From contig JODI01000022.1 of NCBI GenBank assembly GCA_000720805.1, positions 124,001-188,000 of the forward strand: DNA of 64,000 nucleotides. The letters run 5' to 3'. Positions 45,186-53,767 of this stretch are shown piece by piece; within the stretch, counting starts at the first letter, position 1, and every line of letters starts with the position of its first letter. The stretch comes from Streptomyces violaceoruber. GTDB lineage: Bacteria; Actinomycetota; Actinomycetes; Streptomycetales; Streptomycetaceae. A program made the translations under genes and the position numbers. Below the pieces are notes generated by a model. That model did not search any database. It was given only the letters and a program-made list of their open reading frames with translations, and had not been told where the DNA came from.

Positions 45186-46925
45186 ATGAGCAGCAACGGG
45201 GGAGCCCCTTACGGGTCCGACGAGCCAACGAGTTTCGCTCTGCAACCACCGAAGCCACCGGCAGTGCCGGCCTCGCCGAACCCGCCGAACCCGCCGAACC
45301 CGCCGAGTCCGTCGAGTCCTTCGACCCCGCCTGTGGCGGTGCCGCACCCGGACAACCCGTACGCCCTGCCCACCCAGGTCGTCCCACCGCAGCCGCAGCC
45401 CGCCCAGACGCCGCCCACCACCACCCCTGACCCCCGCGTCGAGCGGCTCATCGCCGGCCGTTACCGTCTGCTCGGCAAGCTCGGGCACGGCGGTATGGGT
45501 ACGGTGTGGCGGGCCAAGGACGAGACCGTGGACCGCGAGGTCGCCGTCAAGGAGCCCCGCGTCCCGGACCACCTTCCCGAGCGCGAACAGGCCACCGCGT
45601 TCGAGCGGATGCGCCGCGAGGCACGCGCCGCCGCCCGGCTCGACCATCCGGCCGTGGTGAACGTCCATGACGTGGCGGTCGTGGACGGCCGGCCGTGGAT
45701 CGTGATGGAGCTGGTGCGGGGCCGTTCGCTGGGCGACGCGTTGCAGGAGGGCACCCTCGGGGCCCGGGAAGCGGCGAAAATCGGCCTCGAGGTGCTGGGC
45801 GCGCTGGAGGCGGCGCACGCGGCGGGCATCCTGCACCGGGACGTCAAGCCGGACAACGTCCTCCTCGGCCGGCACGACCGGGTCGTCCTCACCGACTTCG
45901 GGATCGCGCAGATCGAGGGTGAGACCAGTCTGACCGACACCGGAGGCTTCGTCGGCTCGCCCGAGTACATCGCGCCGGAACGGGTGCTCGGTCAGCGCCC
46001 CGGCCCGGCCAGCGACCTCTGGTCCCTCGGCGTGGTCCTCTACGCGGCCACGGAGGGCGTCTCCCCGTTCCGTCGCAGCAACACCCCCGCCACCCTCCAG
46101 TCCGTCCTCAACGCGACGCCCGCAGCGCCCGCCTCCGCGCCGGGCCCGCTCGCCGACGCCATCAACGGTCTGCTCCAGAAGGACCCGGCGCGCCGCCCGA
46201 ACGCCGCCCAGGTCCGCGCGTTGCTGGAGACGGCCGCGAACCCGCCGGCGCCGTCCCCGCCCACCCAGATCGTGTCGCGCACCGAGGCCCCGCAGCGGCG
46301 CTTCCGGCCCGGCCGCAAGGGCTGGTTCGGACTCGGTGCCGTGGTCGCCGCCGCCGCGGTGACGGCGTATCTGACGATCGCGAACCCCTTCGCGGGGCCG
46401 CTGCCCGGCGGCTGGAAGACCGAGCACGAGAAGGACGTCGCCGCGACCCTCGCGGTGCCCGCGGCCTATCAGCGCTCCGTGCCCGACCGGAAGACCGACA
46501 AGGGGCACTGGGTCACGTACACCGACTTGAGCGGCAGCATCTGGATCGGGCTGACCCTGGACCGGAAGGCGGAGGACACCACCAACGACATCGCGGGGTC
46601 GGCCGCCGCCGAAATGTACGACGACGACACCGAGTTCAAGCAGAGCGGCAGCTACAGCCTGAGCATGCCGGACGGTCCGGGGACGAAGACCAAGCCCGAC
46701 AACGCGACCTTCCGGGGCAACAAGGCCGCCCAGAACACCGTCGTCTACACCACCGACGACAGCCGGAACCCCCGCCCCCGCGAGCTGCGGATCCTCTACT
46801 ACAAGACCCGCGGCGGCGACATGTACAAGCTCACGGTCAGCTACCCGGGCAAGGGCGACTTCACCGAGCGCGGACGCGAGGTCGCGACGACGGCGATCGC
46901 GAACCTGGACGTCGACAAGCTCTGA
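45186..46925 (+). CDS. Membrane Ser/Thr protein kinase 5
   Basis: 579 residues from ATG 45186 (GGATGG ahead); ATG 45174 is in frame. Unlike its neighbours it has a Pro-rich extension of ~80 residues (ASPNPPNPPNPPSPSSPS) before the kinase domain: LGHGGMGTVW, VAVKEP, HRDVKPDNV with Asp219, LTDFGIAQIEG, APERVLG, ASDLWSLGVVLY. One membrane helix (WFGLGAVVAAAAVTAYLTI, about 379-397) and an external domain starting AATLAVPAAYQRS. Catalytic set complete. Forty to fifty bases from kinase 4, probably in one transcript. Confidence 0.93.
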   Translation: MSSNGGAPYGSDEPTSFALQPPKPPAVPASPNPPNPPNPPSPSSPSTPPVAVPHPDNPYALPTQVVPPQPQPAQTPPTTTPDPRVERLIAGRYRLLGKLGHGGMGTVWRAKDETVDREVAVKEPRVPDHLPEREQATAFERMRREARAAARLDHPAVVNVHDVAVVDGRPWIVMELVRGRSLGDALQEGTLGAREAAKIGLEVLGALEAAHAAGILHRDVKPDNVLLGRHDRVVLTDFGIAQIEGETSLTDTGGFVGSPEYIAPERVLGQRPGPASDLWSLGVVLYAATEGVSPFRRSNTPATLQSVLNATPAAPASAPGPLADAINGLLQKDPARRPNAAQVRALLETAANPPAPSPPTQIVSRTEAPQRRFRPGRKGWFGLGAVVAAAAVTAYLTIANPFAGPLPGGWKTEHEKDVAATLAVPAAYQRSVPDRKTDKGHWVTYTDLSGSIWIGLTLDRKAEDTTNDIAGSAAAEMYDDDTEFKQSGSYSLSMPDGPGTKTKPDNATFRGNKAAQNTVVYTTDDSRNPRPRELRILYYKTRGGDMYKLTVSYPGKGDFTERGREVATTAIANLDVDKL

Positions 46926-47007
46926 ATCCCGCCTCCGACCCCGCCTCCGACCCGCCCCACCCCGCCCCGCGTCGACAAGGAGGCGTCGCGCACGGTACTC
47001 ATGGGGC

Positions 47008-48639
47008 ATGAGCTACGGCGGGGACGACACCGACCCCAGAAACGCGCTGCTCGGCGGTCGTTACCGTCTGATCGAGCGCATAGGCAGCGGCGGGATGGGC
47101 ACCGTCTGGCGGGCGCGCGACGAGCTCGTGGAGCGTGAAGTCGCCGTCAAACAGCCACGGTTGCCGGGCGACCCGGAGGACGAGGAACACCGCCGCGCCG
47201 CCCACCGGCTCTACCGTGAGGCCCGCGCCGCCGCCCGCGTCGACCATCCCGCCGCCGTCTCCATCCACGACGTCGTCGTCGAGGAGGCGGACGGACTGCC
47301 CTGGATCGTCATGGAGTTGATCCACGGCGAGTCCCTCTACGAGAGGCTCCGCCGCGGTCCCCTCCTGCCCGCCGAGGCCGCCCGCATCGCCCTCGCCGTC
47401 CTCGGCGCCCTGCGCGCCGCGCACGCCGTCGGCATCGTGCACCGGGACGTGAAGCCCGCCAACGTCCTGCTCGGACCCCGTCACCGCGTCGTCCTCACCG
47501 ACTTCGGCATCGCCCACGTCCAGGGCGAGGAATCCCTCACCGCCACCGGCGAGTTCATCGGCTCCCTGGAGTTCGTCGCCCCCGAGCGGATGTCCGGCAC
47601 CGGCGCCGGCCCCGCCTCCGACCTGTGGTCCCTGGGCGTCCTCCTCCACACCGCCGTCGAGGGCGCCTCCCCCTTCCGCCGTGCGACCCCGGAGGCCACC
47701 CTCGCCGCGATCGTCACCGCCGACCCGCCCGAGCCGAAGCAGTCAGGACCCCTCCAGTCCCTGGTCACCCGGATGCTGGCGAAGGATCCCGAACGGCGAC
47801 CGGACGCGGAGGAGATCGCGCGGGTACTGGAGTCGGTGGCGGGGGAGGAGCGGCGGCCGGGTTGGAAGGCCAGGGACGCCGTGGAAGAGGCGCAGGAGCC
47901 CGACGTACGAGAGCCCGCCGGACGAGAGCCCGGCGCAGAAGCACCTGCCGTACGAGAGCCGGCCGTGGGAGAACCCGTCGTACCAGCACCCGCCGTAGAA
48001 GAAACCGCCGTAACAAAACCCGCCATAACAGAACCCGCCCTAGTAGACGAACCCCTACCGCAGCGACCGCACCCCCCGTCCCCCCGCCGCAGTCTCATGC
48101 GCACAGCTGTCGCCGTCATCGCTGTTCTCCTCCCCGGCGGAATCTGGCTGGGCACCTCGTTCGCCGACGGGACCGCCGCGCAGGACGGCTGGGTCGTGCA
48201 CCGGGAGGACGGGATGGATGCCGCCCTCCGTCTGCCCCGGGCGTACCGGCCGCTGGACTCGGTGGGCGAGAGGGGCGACGCCACCCGGCTGGCCGTCTAC
48301 AGCGACGAGGTGATCAGCGTGTACCTCAGTGAGTGGGAGAAGGCTCCCCGTTCCCCGATGGCCGAGGCCGGCCGGACGCCGATCGCGTGGGAGGGGCACG
48401 AGAGCCTGCCGGGCCAGTACACCCGCACCAGTTTCCACGGGGACGAGGCCGCCCTCGCCGACGTCACCTACGACCCGGACGGCAGCCCGCCGACCCGGGT
48501 GATGCAGCTGATCGTCCGCACGGACGACGACCGCCTCTACCAACTGCGGGTGGACATGCCGAAGGGAACGCCGGACGAGAAACGGGGCACCGCACTCTTC
48601 AAGGGCGCCCGTGCCCGGCTGAAGATCGGAACGGACTGA
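47008..48639 (+). CDS. Membrane Ser/Thr protein kinase 6
   Basis: 543 residues. Kinase domain: IGSGGMGTVW, VAVKQP, HRDVKPANV with Asp147, LTDFGIAHVQG, APERMSG, ASDLWSLGVLLH. The linker is built from Glu-Pro-Ala-Val units (REPAGREPGAEAPAVREPAV). Membrane helix LMRTAVAVIAVLLPGGIWLG at about 361-380, then an external domain starting DAALRLPRAYRPLD and ending FKGARARLKIGTD. Last of the six; the next gene is a dehydrogenase with its own probable leaderless start. Catalytic residues intact. Confidence 0.93.
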   Translation: MSYGGDDTDPRNALLGGRYRLIERIGSGGMGTVWRARDELVEREVAVKQPRLPGDPEDEEHRRAAHRLYREARAAARVDHPAAVSIHDVVVEEADGLPWIVMELIHGESLYERLRRGPLLPAEAARIALAVLGALRAAHAVGIVHRDVKPANVLLGPRHRVVLTDFGIAHVQGEESLTATGEFIGSLEFVAPERMSGTGAGPASDLWSLGVLLHTAVEGASPFRRATPEATLAAIVTADPPEPKQSGPLQSLVTRMLAKDPERRPDAEEIARVLESVAGEERRPGWKARDAVEEAQEPDVREPAGREPGAEAPAVREPAVGEPVVPAPAVEETAVTKPAITEPALVDEPLPQRPHPPSPRRSLMRTAVAVIAVLLPGGIWLGTSFADGTAAQDGWVVHREDGMDAALRLPRAYRPLDSVGERGDATRLAVYSDEVISVYLSEWEKAPRSPMAEAGRTPIAWEGHESLPGQYTRTSFHGDEAALADVTYDPDGSPPTRVMQLIVRTDDDRLYQLRVDMPKGTPDEKRGTALFKGARARLKIGTD

Positions 48640-48687
48640 GCAGGCCGGCCGGACGAGCCGGACGAGCCGGGCGATCGGCTTCGTGCA

Positions 48688-48740
48688 ACGTCCTGACAAC
48701 GCCCTGACACGCCCTGACAACGCCCTGATCAGGGCATCCC
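48688..48740. repeat. Short tandem CGCCCTGACAA repeats before the dehydrogenase gene
   Basis: Four imperfect copies of the 11-base unit AACGCCCTGAC run from 48688 to about 48725 and end in CCCTGATCAGGG, a 12-base palindrome. They lie between the last kinase and the aldehyde dehydrogenase. The unit shares CCCTGACA with the repeats after the pseudokinase (41181). Confidence 0.6.
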
Positions 48741-48833
48741 GTGCCAGTGACCACTGGCGTCATGTGCGTGATCGGTGAATCCGTATTACTGACGGGTACC
48801 CAAAGGCCTCCGCACCGGAATACCCTGCGGCTC

Positions 48834-50447
48834 ATGACGGACGCGCAGGCCCCGGCCCAGACCGGCACGAACCCCATCGCCCCCGCCCCGGCGGGCGCCC
48901 GTACCGCCGCCGACGTGGTCACCCCCGAGCTGATCGCCCAGCTCACCAAGGGCGTGGCCGGCTCCGGCCGGACGGCGAACCACACCCCGTTCACCGGTGA
49001 GAAGCTGGCGGACCTGCCCGAGTCCACCCCCGAGGACGTGGAGAAGGCGTTCCAGGCGGCCCGCAGGGCACAGCCCGTCTGGGAGAGGACCCCGGTACGG
49101 CAGCGCGCGGCCGTCCTGCTCCGCTTCCACGACCTGGTCCTGGAGCGTCAGGCCGAGGTGCTGGACCTGATCCAGCTGGAGACCGGCAAGGCCCGTCTGC
49201 ACGCCCACGAGGAGGTCCAGGCCGTCGCCGTCGCGGCCCGCCACTACGGCCGCAAGGCCCCCGCGTACCTCGGGCCCAAGCGGCACGCCGGTGCCGTCCC
49301 GACCCTCACCAAGGTCACCGAGCTGCGTCACCCGCGCGGTGTCGTCGGCCAGATCGCCCCCTGGAACTACCCGCTGGAGCTGTCGGTCGGCGACGCGCTC
49401 CCGGCGTTCGTCGCGGGCAACGCGGTGGTGATGAAACCCGACACGGAGACCTGCCTCACCGCGCTCTGGGCCCGTGACCTGCTCATCGAGGCGGGGCTGC
49501 CCGCCGACGTCTTCCAGGTCGTCCTCGGAGACGGCCCGGTCGTCGGCCCCGAGGTCGTCAAGCACGCCGACTACGTCTCCTTCACCGGCTCCACCCGCAC
49601 CGGCCGCGAGGTCGCCCAGGGCGCCGCCGCCCGGCTGATCGGGGTCTCCCTCGAACTCGGCGGCAAGAACGCCATGCTGGTCCTCGAGGACGCCGACATC
49701 GAGAAGGCCGCCGCGGGCGCCGTCCGCGCCTGCTTCAACTCCGCCGGCCAACTGTGCATTTCCATCGAGCGGTTGTACGTCCACGAGTCGATCGCCGACG
49801 CCTTCGTCGAGCGCTTCGCCGCCCGCACGAAGGCGATGCGCCTCGGTACGTCCCTCGCATACGGCGCCGACATGGGCTCGCTGGTCGGCGAACGTCAGTT
49901 GGAGACCGTCACCCGGCACGTCGACGAGGCCGTCGCCAAGGGCGCGAAGCTCGTCGCCGGCGGGGTGGCCCGCCCGGACATCGGCCCTTACTTCTTCGAG
50001 CCGACCATCCTCGACGGCGTCACCGAGCCGATGTCGGTCTGCACGGAGGAGACCTTCGGCCCGGTCGTCTCCCTCTACCGCTTCAGCACCGAGGACGAGG
50101 CTGTCGAGCACGCCAACTCCACGCCGTACGGCCTCAACTCCTCGGTGTGGACGAAGGACGGCCGCCGCGGTCGCGAGGTCGCGGCCCGCCTGCGCACCGG
50201 CACGGTCAACATCAACGAGGGGTACGCGCCCGCCTACGGCAGCGTCCAGTCCCCGATGGGCGGCATGAAGGACTCCGGGCTCGGCCGCCGCCACGGCTCC
50301 GAGGGCATCCTCAAGTACACGGAGGCGCAGACGGTGGCCCAGCAGCGGCTGCTGCCGATGGCCCCGTCGCTGGGGATGGACGACGAGAAGTACGCGCAGT
50401 TCATGAGCCGCAGCCTGCGGCTGATGAAGGCCCTCCGGTTCCGCTAG
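48834..50447 (+). CDS. Aldehyde dehydrogenase, succinate-semialdehyde type
   Basis: 537 residues from ATG 48834. A TACCCT -10-like hexamer ends seven bases ahead of the ATG and no ribosome site is seen, so the message may be leaderless. Family marks: GQIAPWNYPLELSVGDALPA, the catalytic Glu in SLELGGKNAM, the nucleophile Cys in NSAGQLCISIERLY, EETFGPVVSLYRF, GMKDSGLGRRHG. This subgroup is usually annotated NADP-dependent succinic semialdehyde dehydrogenase and would convert succinate semialdehyde to succinate in GABA breakdown. It pairs with the GMC oxidoreductase downstream, also by memory of conserved gene order; the true substrate is untested. Confidence 0.9.
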   Translation: MTDAQAPAQTGTNPIAPAPAGARTAADVVTPELIAQLTKGVAGSGRTANHTPFTGEKLADLPESTPEDVEKAFQAARRAQPVWERTPVRQRAAVLLRFHDLVLERQAEVLDLIQLETGKARLHAHEEVQAVAVAARHYGRKAPAYLGPKRHAGAVPTLTKVTELRHPRGVVGQIAPWNYPLELSVGDALPAFVAGNAVVMKPDTETCLTALWARDLLIEAGLPADVFQVVLGDGPVVGPEVVKHADYVSFTGSTRTGREVAQGAAARLIGVSLELGGKNAMLVLEDADIEKAAAGAVRACFNSAGQLCISIERLYVHESIADAFVERFAARTKAMRLGTSLAYGADMGSLVGERQLETVTRHVDEAVAKGAKLVAGGVARPDIGPYFFEPTILDGVTEPMSVCTEETFGPVVSLYRFSTEDEAVEHANSTPYGLNSSVWTKDGRRGREVAARLRTGTVNINEGYAPAYGSVQSPMGGMKDSGLGRRHGSEGILKYTEAQTVAQQRLLPMAPSLGMDDEKYAQFMSRSLRLMKALRFR

Positions 50448-50464
50448 ACACCCACCGTTCCCGT

Positions 50465-50541
50465 CGTCCGTTCTCACCTCCTGGCTGACCACCCGTTCTC
50501 ACCCCTGGCTGACCACCCGTTCTCACCACCGGTTCTCAATG
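50465..50541. repeat. Tandem ~26-bp repeats before the GMC oxidoreductase gene
   Basis: TGGCTGACCACCCGTTCTCA + CC(C) is present about two and a half times between the aldehyde dehydrogenase stop and the ribosome site of the next gene. Non-coding. Confidence 0.65.
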
Positions 50542-50551
50542 AGGAGAGCAT

Positions 50552-52330
50552 GTGCCTCAGGACACCTACGACTACGACGTCATCGTCGTCGGCTCCGGCT
50601 TCGGCGGTTCCGTGACCGCCCTGCGCCTCACGGAGAAGGGCTACCGCGTAGGCGTCCTGGAGGCCGGCCGCCGTTTCACCCGGGAATCGCTCCCGAAGAA
50701 CTCCTGGGACCTGAAGAACTACCTGTGGGCTCCCAGGCTCGGCTGCTACGGAATCCAGCGGATCCACCTGCTCGGCAACGTCATGGTCCTGGCCGGCGCG
50801 GGCGTCGGCGGCGGCTCCCTGAACTACGCCAACACGCTCTACGTCCCCCCGAAGCCCTTCTTCGACGACCCCCAGTGGCGTGACATCACGGACTGGCAGG
50901 ACGAGCTGGCGCCGTACTACGACCAGGCGCGCCGCATGCTCGGCGTCCGCCTCAACCCGACGATGACCCCGTCCGACGTGCACCTGAAGGCCGCCGCCGA
51001 GCGGATGGGCGTGGGCGACACCTTCCACATGGCGCCGGTCGGCGTGTTCTTCGGGGACGGCGAGGACGCCGACGGCTCGGTGCGGGCGAAGCCCGGCGAG
51101 CAGGTCCCGGACCCCTACTTCGGCGGCGCGGGACCCGCCCGCAAGGCCTGCAACGAGTGCGGCGAGTGCATGACCGGCTGCCGGCACGGCGCTAAGAACA
51201 CCCTCAACGAGAACTACCTGTACCTCGCCGAGAAGGCCGGCGCGGTGGTGCACCCGCTCACGACGGTCGTGTCGGTCACCGACGACTCACAGGGCGGCTA
51301 CGCGGTCGCCACCCTCCCCACCGACGACCGCCGCAAGACGAAGGGCCGCACCTTCAAGGCACGCCGGGTGGTGTTGGCCGCCGGCACGTACGGCACCCAG
51401 ACCCTTCTGCACCGGATGAAGGCGGGCGGCCAACTGCCGTACGTCTCCGGCAAGCTGGGTGAGCTGACCCGTACCAACTCGGAGGCCCTGGTCGGCGCGC
51501 AGACCGACGACCGCCGCTACCGCGAGGTGACGGGCGAGCAGAAGGTGGACTTCACGCGCGGGGTCGCCATCACGTCCTCCATCCACCCCGACGCCGACAC
51601 CCACATCGAGCCGGTCCGTTACGGCAAGGGTTCCAACTCGATGGGCAGCCTGTCGATCCTCCAAGTGCCGTACGCGGAGGGGGCGTCCAGGACAGCGGCC
51701 TGGCTGAGGAACGCGGCCCGACACCCGCTCCTGGTCCTGCGGTCCCTGTCCAACCGCCGCTGGTCGGAGAAGACCATCATCGGCCTGGTCATGCAGTCGC
51801 TGGACAACTCCCTGACGACGTACCTGAAACCGGACGGCGTGGGCAAGGGACTCCTCACCGCCCGCCAGGGCCACGGTTCCCCGAACCCCAAGCAGATCAA
51901 GGCGGCCTCCCAGGGCGCGTCCGCCATCGCCGCCGAGATCAACGGCTTCGCCGGATCCAACGTCGGCGAGCTGATGGGCACCCCGCTCACCGCCCACTTC
52001 CTCGGCGGCTGCCCGATCGGCTCCTCCCGCGAGAGCGGCGTCATCGACCCGTACCACCGCCTCTACGGCCACCCCGGCATCTCGGTCGTCGACGGCGCCG
52101 CGGTCTCCGCCAACCTGGGCGTGAACCCGTCCCTGACGATCACCGCCCAGGCCGAGCGCGCGATGTCGTACTGGCCCAACAAGGGCGAGGCGGACCCGCG
52201 TCCGGCGCAGGGACAGCCGTACGAGCGCCTCGAGCCGGTCGAGCCGAAGTCACCGGCGGTCCCGGCGGACGCGTTCGGCGCGCTGAAGCTGCCGTTCCTG
52301 GGAATCCCGGCGGTGCCGCCGAAGACGTGA
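50552..52330 (+). CDS. GMC-type FAD oxidoreductase with a four-cysteine motif
   Basis: 592 residues from GTG 50552 (GAGGAG six bases ahead). FAD-binding loop VGSGFGGSVTAL (13-24), VLEAGRRF, and GAGVGGGSLNYAN, as in cholesterol-oxidase-like GMC enzymes; the C-terminus has LGGCPIGSSRESGVIDPYHR, SVVDGAAVSANLGVNPSLT. A cluster Cys200-x2-Cys203-x2-Cys206-x3-Cys210 (CNECGECMTGC) has the spacing of a [4Fe-4S] ferredoxin motif and suggests bound iron-sulfur, as inferred for this GMC subgroup. No signal peptide. Likely oxidises an alcohol or sterol and passes electrons to a carrier rather than to oxygen; that is inference. Confidence 0.88.
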   Translation: MPQDTYDYDVIVVGSGFGGSVTALRLTEKGYRVGVLEAGRRFTRESLPKNSWDLKNYLWAPRLGCYGIQRIHLLGNVMVLAGAGVGGGSLNYANTLYVPPKPFFDDPQWRDITDWQDELAPYYDQARRMLGVRLNPTMTPSDVHLKAAAERMGVGDTFHMAPVGVFFGDGEDADGSVRAKPGEQVPDPYFGGAGPARKACNECGECMTGCRHGAKNTLNENYLYLAEKAGAVVHPLTTVVSVTDDSQGGYAVATLPTDDRRKTKGRTFKARRVVLAAGTYGTQTLLHRMKAGGQLPYVSGKLGELTRTNSEALVGAQTDDRRYREVTGEQKVDFTRGVAITSSIHPDADTHIEPVRYGKGSNSMGSLSILQVPYAEGASRTAAWLRNAARHPLLVLRSLSNRRWSEKTIIGLVMQSLDNSLTTYLKPDGVGKGLLTARQGHGSPNPKQIKAASQGASAIAAEINGFAGSNVGELMGTPLTAHFLGGCPIGSSRESGVIDPYHRLYGHPGISVVDGAAVSANLGVNPSLTITAQAERAMSYWPNKGEADPRPAQGQPYERLEPVEPKSPAVPADAFGALKLPFLGIPAVPPKT

Positions 52331-52357
52331 CAAAGAAGACGTGACAAAGAAGAAGAG

Positions 52358-52407
52358 ACACAGAGAAGGACCTGCGCCCCCCTCCGAGCGCAGGTCCTTC
52401 TCTGTGT
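52358..52407. terminator. Bidirectional terminator between convergent genes
   Basis: ACACAGAGAAGGACCTGCGC (52358-52377) pairs perfectly with GCGCAGGTCCTTCTCTGTGT (52388-52407), a 20-pair stem around a CT-rich loop. It serves both the GMC gene (plus) and the surface-protein gene (minus). Confidence 0.92.
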
Positions 52408-52438
52408 GCGACAAGGCTTGTCGAGCCTTTACCGCGGC

Positions 52439-53536
52439 TTACGCCTCGGCGCCCGCCCTGCGGCGGCGCACCACGAAGATCGCGCCCGCACCGGCGACGA
52501 CGGCGACCCCGCCGACGAGGCCGATCACCGGCAGCGCCGAGCTGGAACCCGTCTCGGCGAGCGTGCCGGTGGCGGAGACCTGGTTGACGTCGTTGAGGTC
52601 CTTCATGCCGCCCTGCGGCTTGGCGTCGTTCGGGTCACCGGCGTCGGAACCGGCGGCGAGGATGTCGAAGAAGTAGATCCAGCCGTTCGGGTCGTCGGCG
52701 ATCCAGCAGCCGTCGTCATCCGCGTACTCGGCGAGGCCGCCGGTGACGCCGATGGAGTCGGGCACCTTGCCGCTGACGCTCAGCCGCAGCTTGTAGGAGA
52801 CCGACTGGCCCGCACCGAGCGAGAAGGCGTCGAACGTGCCGCCCTCGCCCGCCGCGCCCGCGATCGTCTCCCAGGAGCCGGACGCCTTGTTGAAGACCTG
52901 GACCTTGATCTGCCCCGAGTAGTCCTTCTCGTCCTCCCAGCCGATCGCGGCGACGCCGATCAGCGGCTTGATGTCCTTGACCTCGTCGTCGCCGCGGTTG
53001 GACACGTTGAACGAGAATGCGGTCCAGCCGCTGCCGGCCACGATCGTCTCGGGCAGCCCGTACAGACCGCTGGTCACGCTGGAGCTGATTTCGCCGGTGC
53101 TGTCGCCGTTCTCGTCGACGCAGAGCTCGGGGTCGCCGGCGGGCTTGCTCGCGCTGGCGCTGGGCGACGGGGAGGTGGAGGCCGGGGTGCTGTCGTCGGT
53201 GGCCGGGGTGGTGTCGTCTGTGGCCGGGGTCGTGTCGTCCGTCGCGGGCGTGGTGTCGTCCGTGGCCGGGGTGGTGTCGTCTGTGGCCGGGGTCGTGTCG
53301 TCCGTCGCGGGCGTGGTGTCGTCCGTCGCCGGGGTGGTGTCGTCGGTGGCCGGGGTGGTGTCGTCTGTGGCCGGGGTCGTGTCGTCCGTCGCGGGCGTGG
53401 TGTCGTCCGTCGCCGGGGTACTCGTCGACGTGTTCGGCGTCTCGTCCGTCGCGAAGGCGACCGGAGCGGAGAGCATCGTGATCGGGGCTATGACGGCAGT
53501 TGCGGCCGCCGCCACCATGGCACGACGAAGCTTCAT
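52439..53536 (-). CDS. LAETG cell-surface protein with PATDDTT repeats
   Basis: 365 residues from ATG 53534-53536. A signal peptide (RRAMVAAAATAVIAPITMLSAPVAFA) is followed by about twelve seven-residue PATDDTT repeats, a Ser/Pro stretch, and a ~180-residue beta-type domain (ELCVDENGDSTGEISSSVTS, YGLPETIVAGSGWTAFSFNV, GCWIADDPNGWIYFFDI) with two cysteines. The sorting signal is LAETG followed by a membrane helix (ALPVIGLVGGVAVVAGAGAIFVV) and RRRR, the form used by Streptomyces class E sortases. It is therefore covalently fixed to peptidoglycan. The repeats should form a flexible, O-glycosylatable stalk. No sortase gene is nearby. Ligand unknown. Confidence 0.92.
   Translation of the reverse strand: MKLRRAMVAAAATAVIAPITMLSAPVAFATDETPNTSTSTPATDDTTPATDDTTPATDDTTPATDDTTPATDDTTPATDDTTPATDDTTPATDDTTPATDDTTPATDDTTPATDDSTPASTSPSPSASASKPAGDPELCVDENGDSTGEISSSVTSGLYGLPETIVAGSGWTAFSFNVSNRGDDEVKDIKPLIGVAAIGWEDEKDYSGQIKVQVFNKASGSWETIAGAAGEGGTFDAFSLGAGQSVSYKLRLSVSGKVPDSIGVTGGLAEYADDDGCWIADDPNGWIYFFDILAAGSDAGDPNDAKPQGGMKDLNDVNQVSATGTLAETGSSSALPVIGLVGGVAVVAGAGAIFVVRRRRAGAEA
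53189..53425. repeat. Coding tandem array, 21-bp unit, about 11-12 copies
   Basis: Units encode PATDDTT on the minus strand. They fall into variants that recur in order (A B C A B C D A B C D), showing higher-order duplications of three or four units rather than single-unit slippage. Copy number should vary between strains. Confidence 0.9.
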
Positions 53537-53767
53537 GAAGACCTCGAAAATCCGTTGTGCTGCATACGGCCAGCACACTTGGAGGAGGCCTCCGCGTGTG
53601 GGGCGCGGGAGTGGCCCTTGGTTCGCCGTGTTTGATCCGTGAAGCATGTGGATGGTTGCCCTGGACTTCACAGGTTTCTTATGTGGGCTGAGTCACACGC
53701 AGGATCTCGTCGCATCTCCCAGGATCCCCTTGTGAATGCGCTTTCCCAGCCCTTAGAACTGTGGCTC

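Noticed and set aside
53189..53425. CRISPR array
   Set aside because: Units are contiguous 21-bp coding repeats without spacers.
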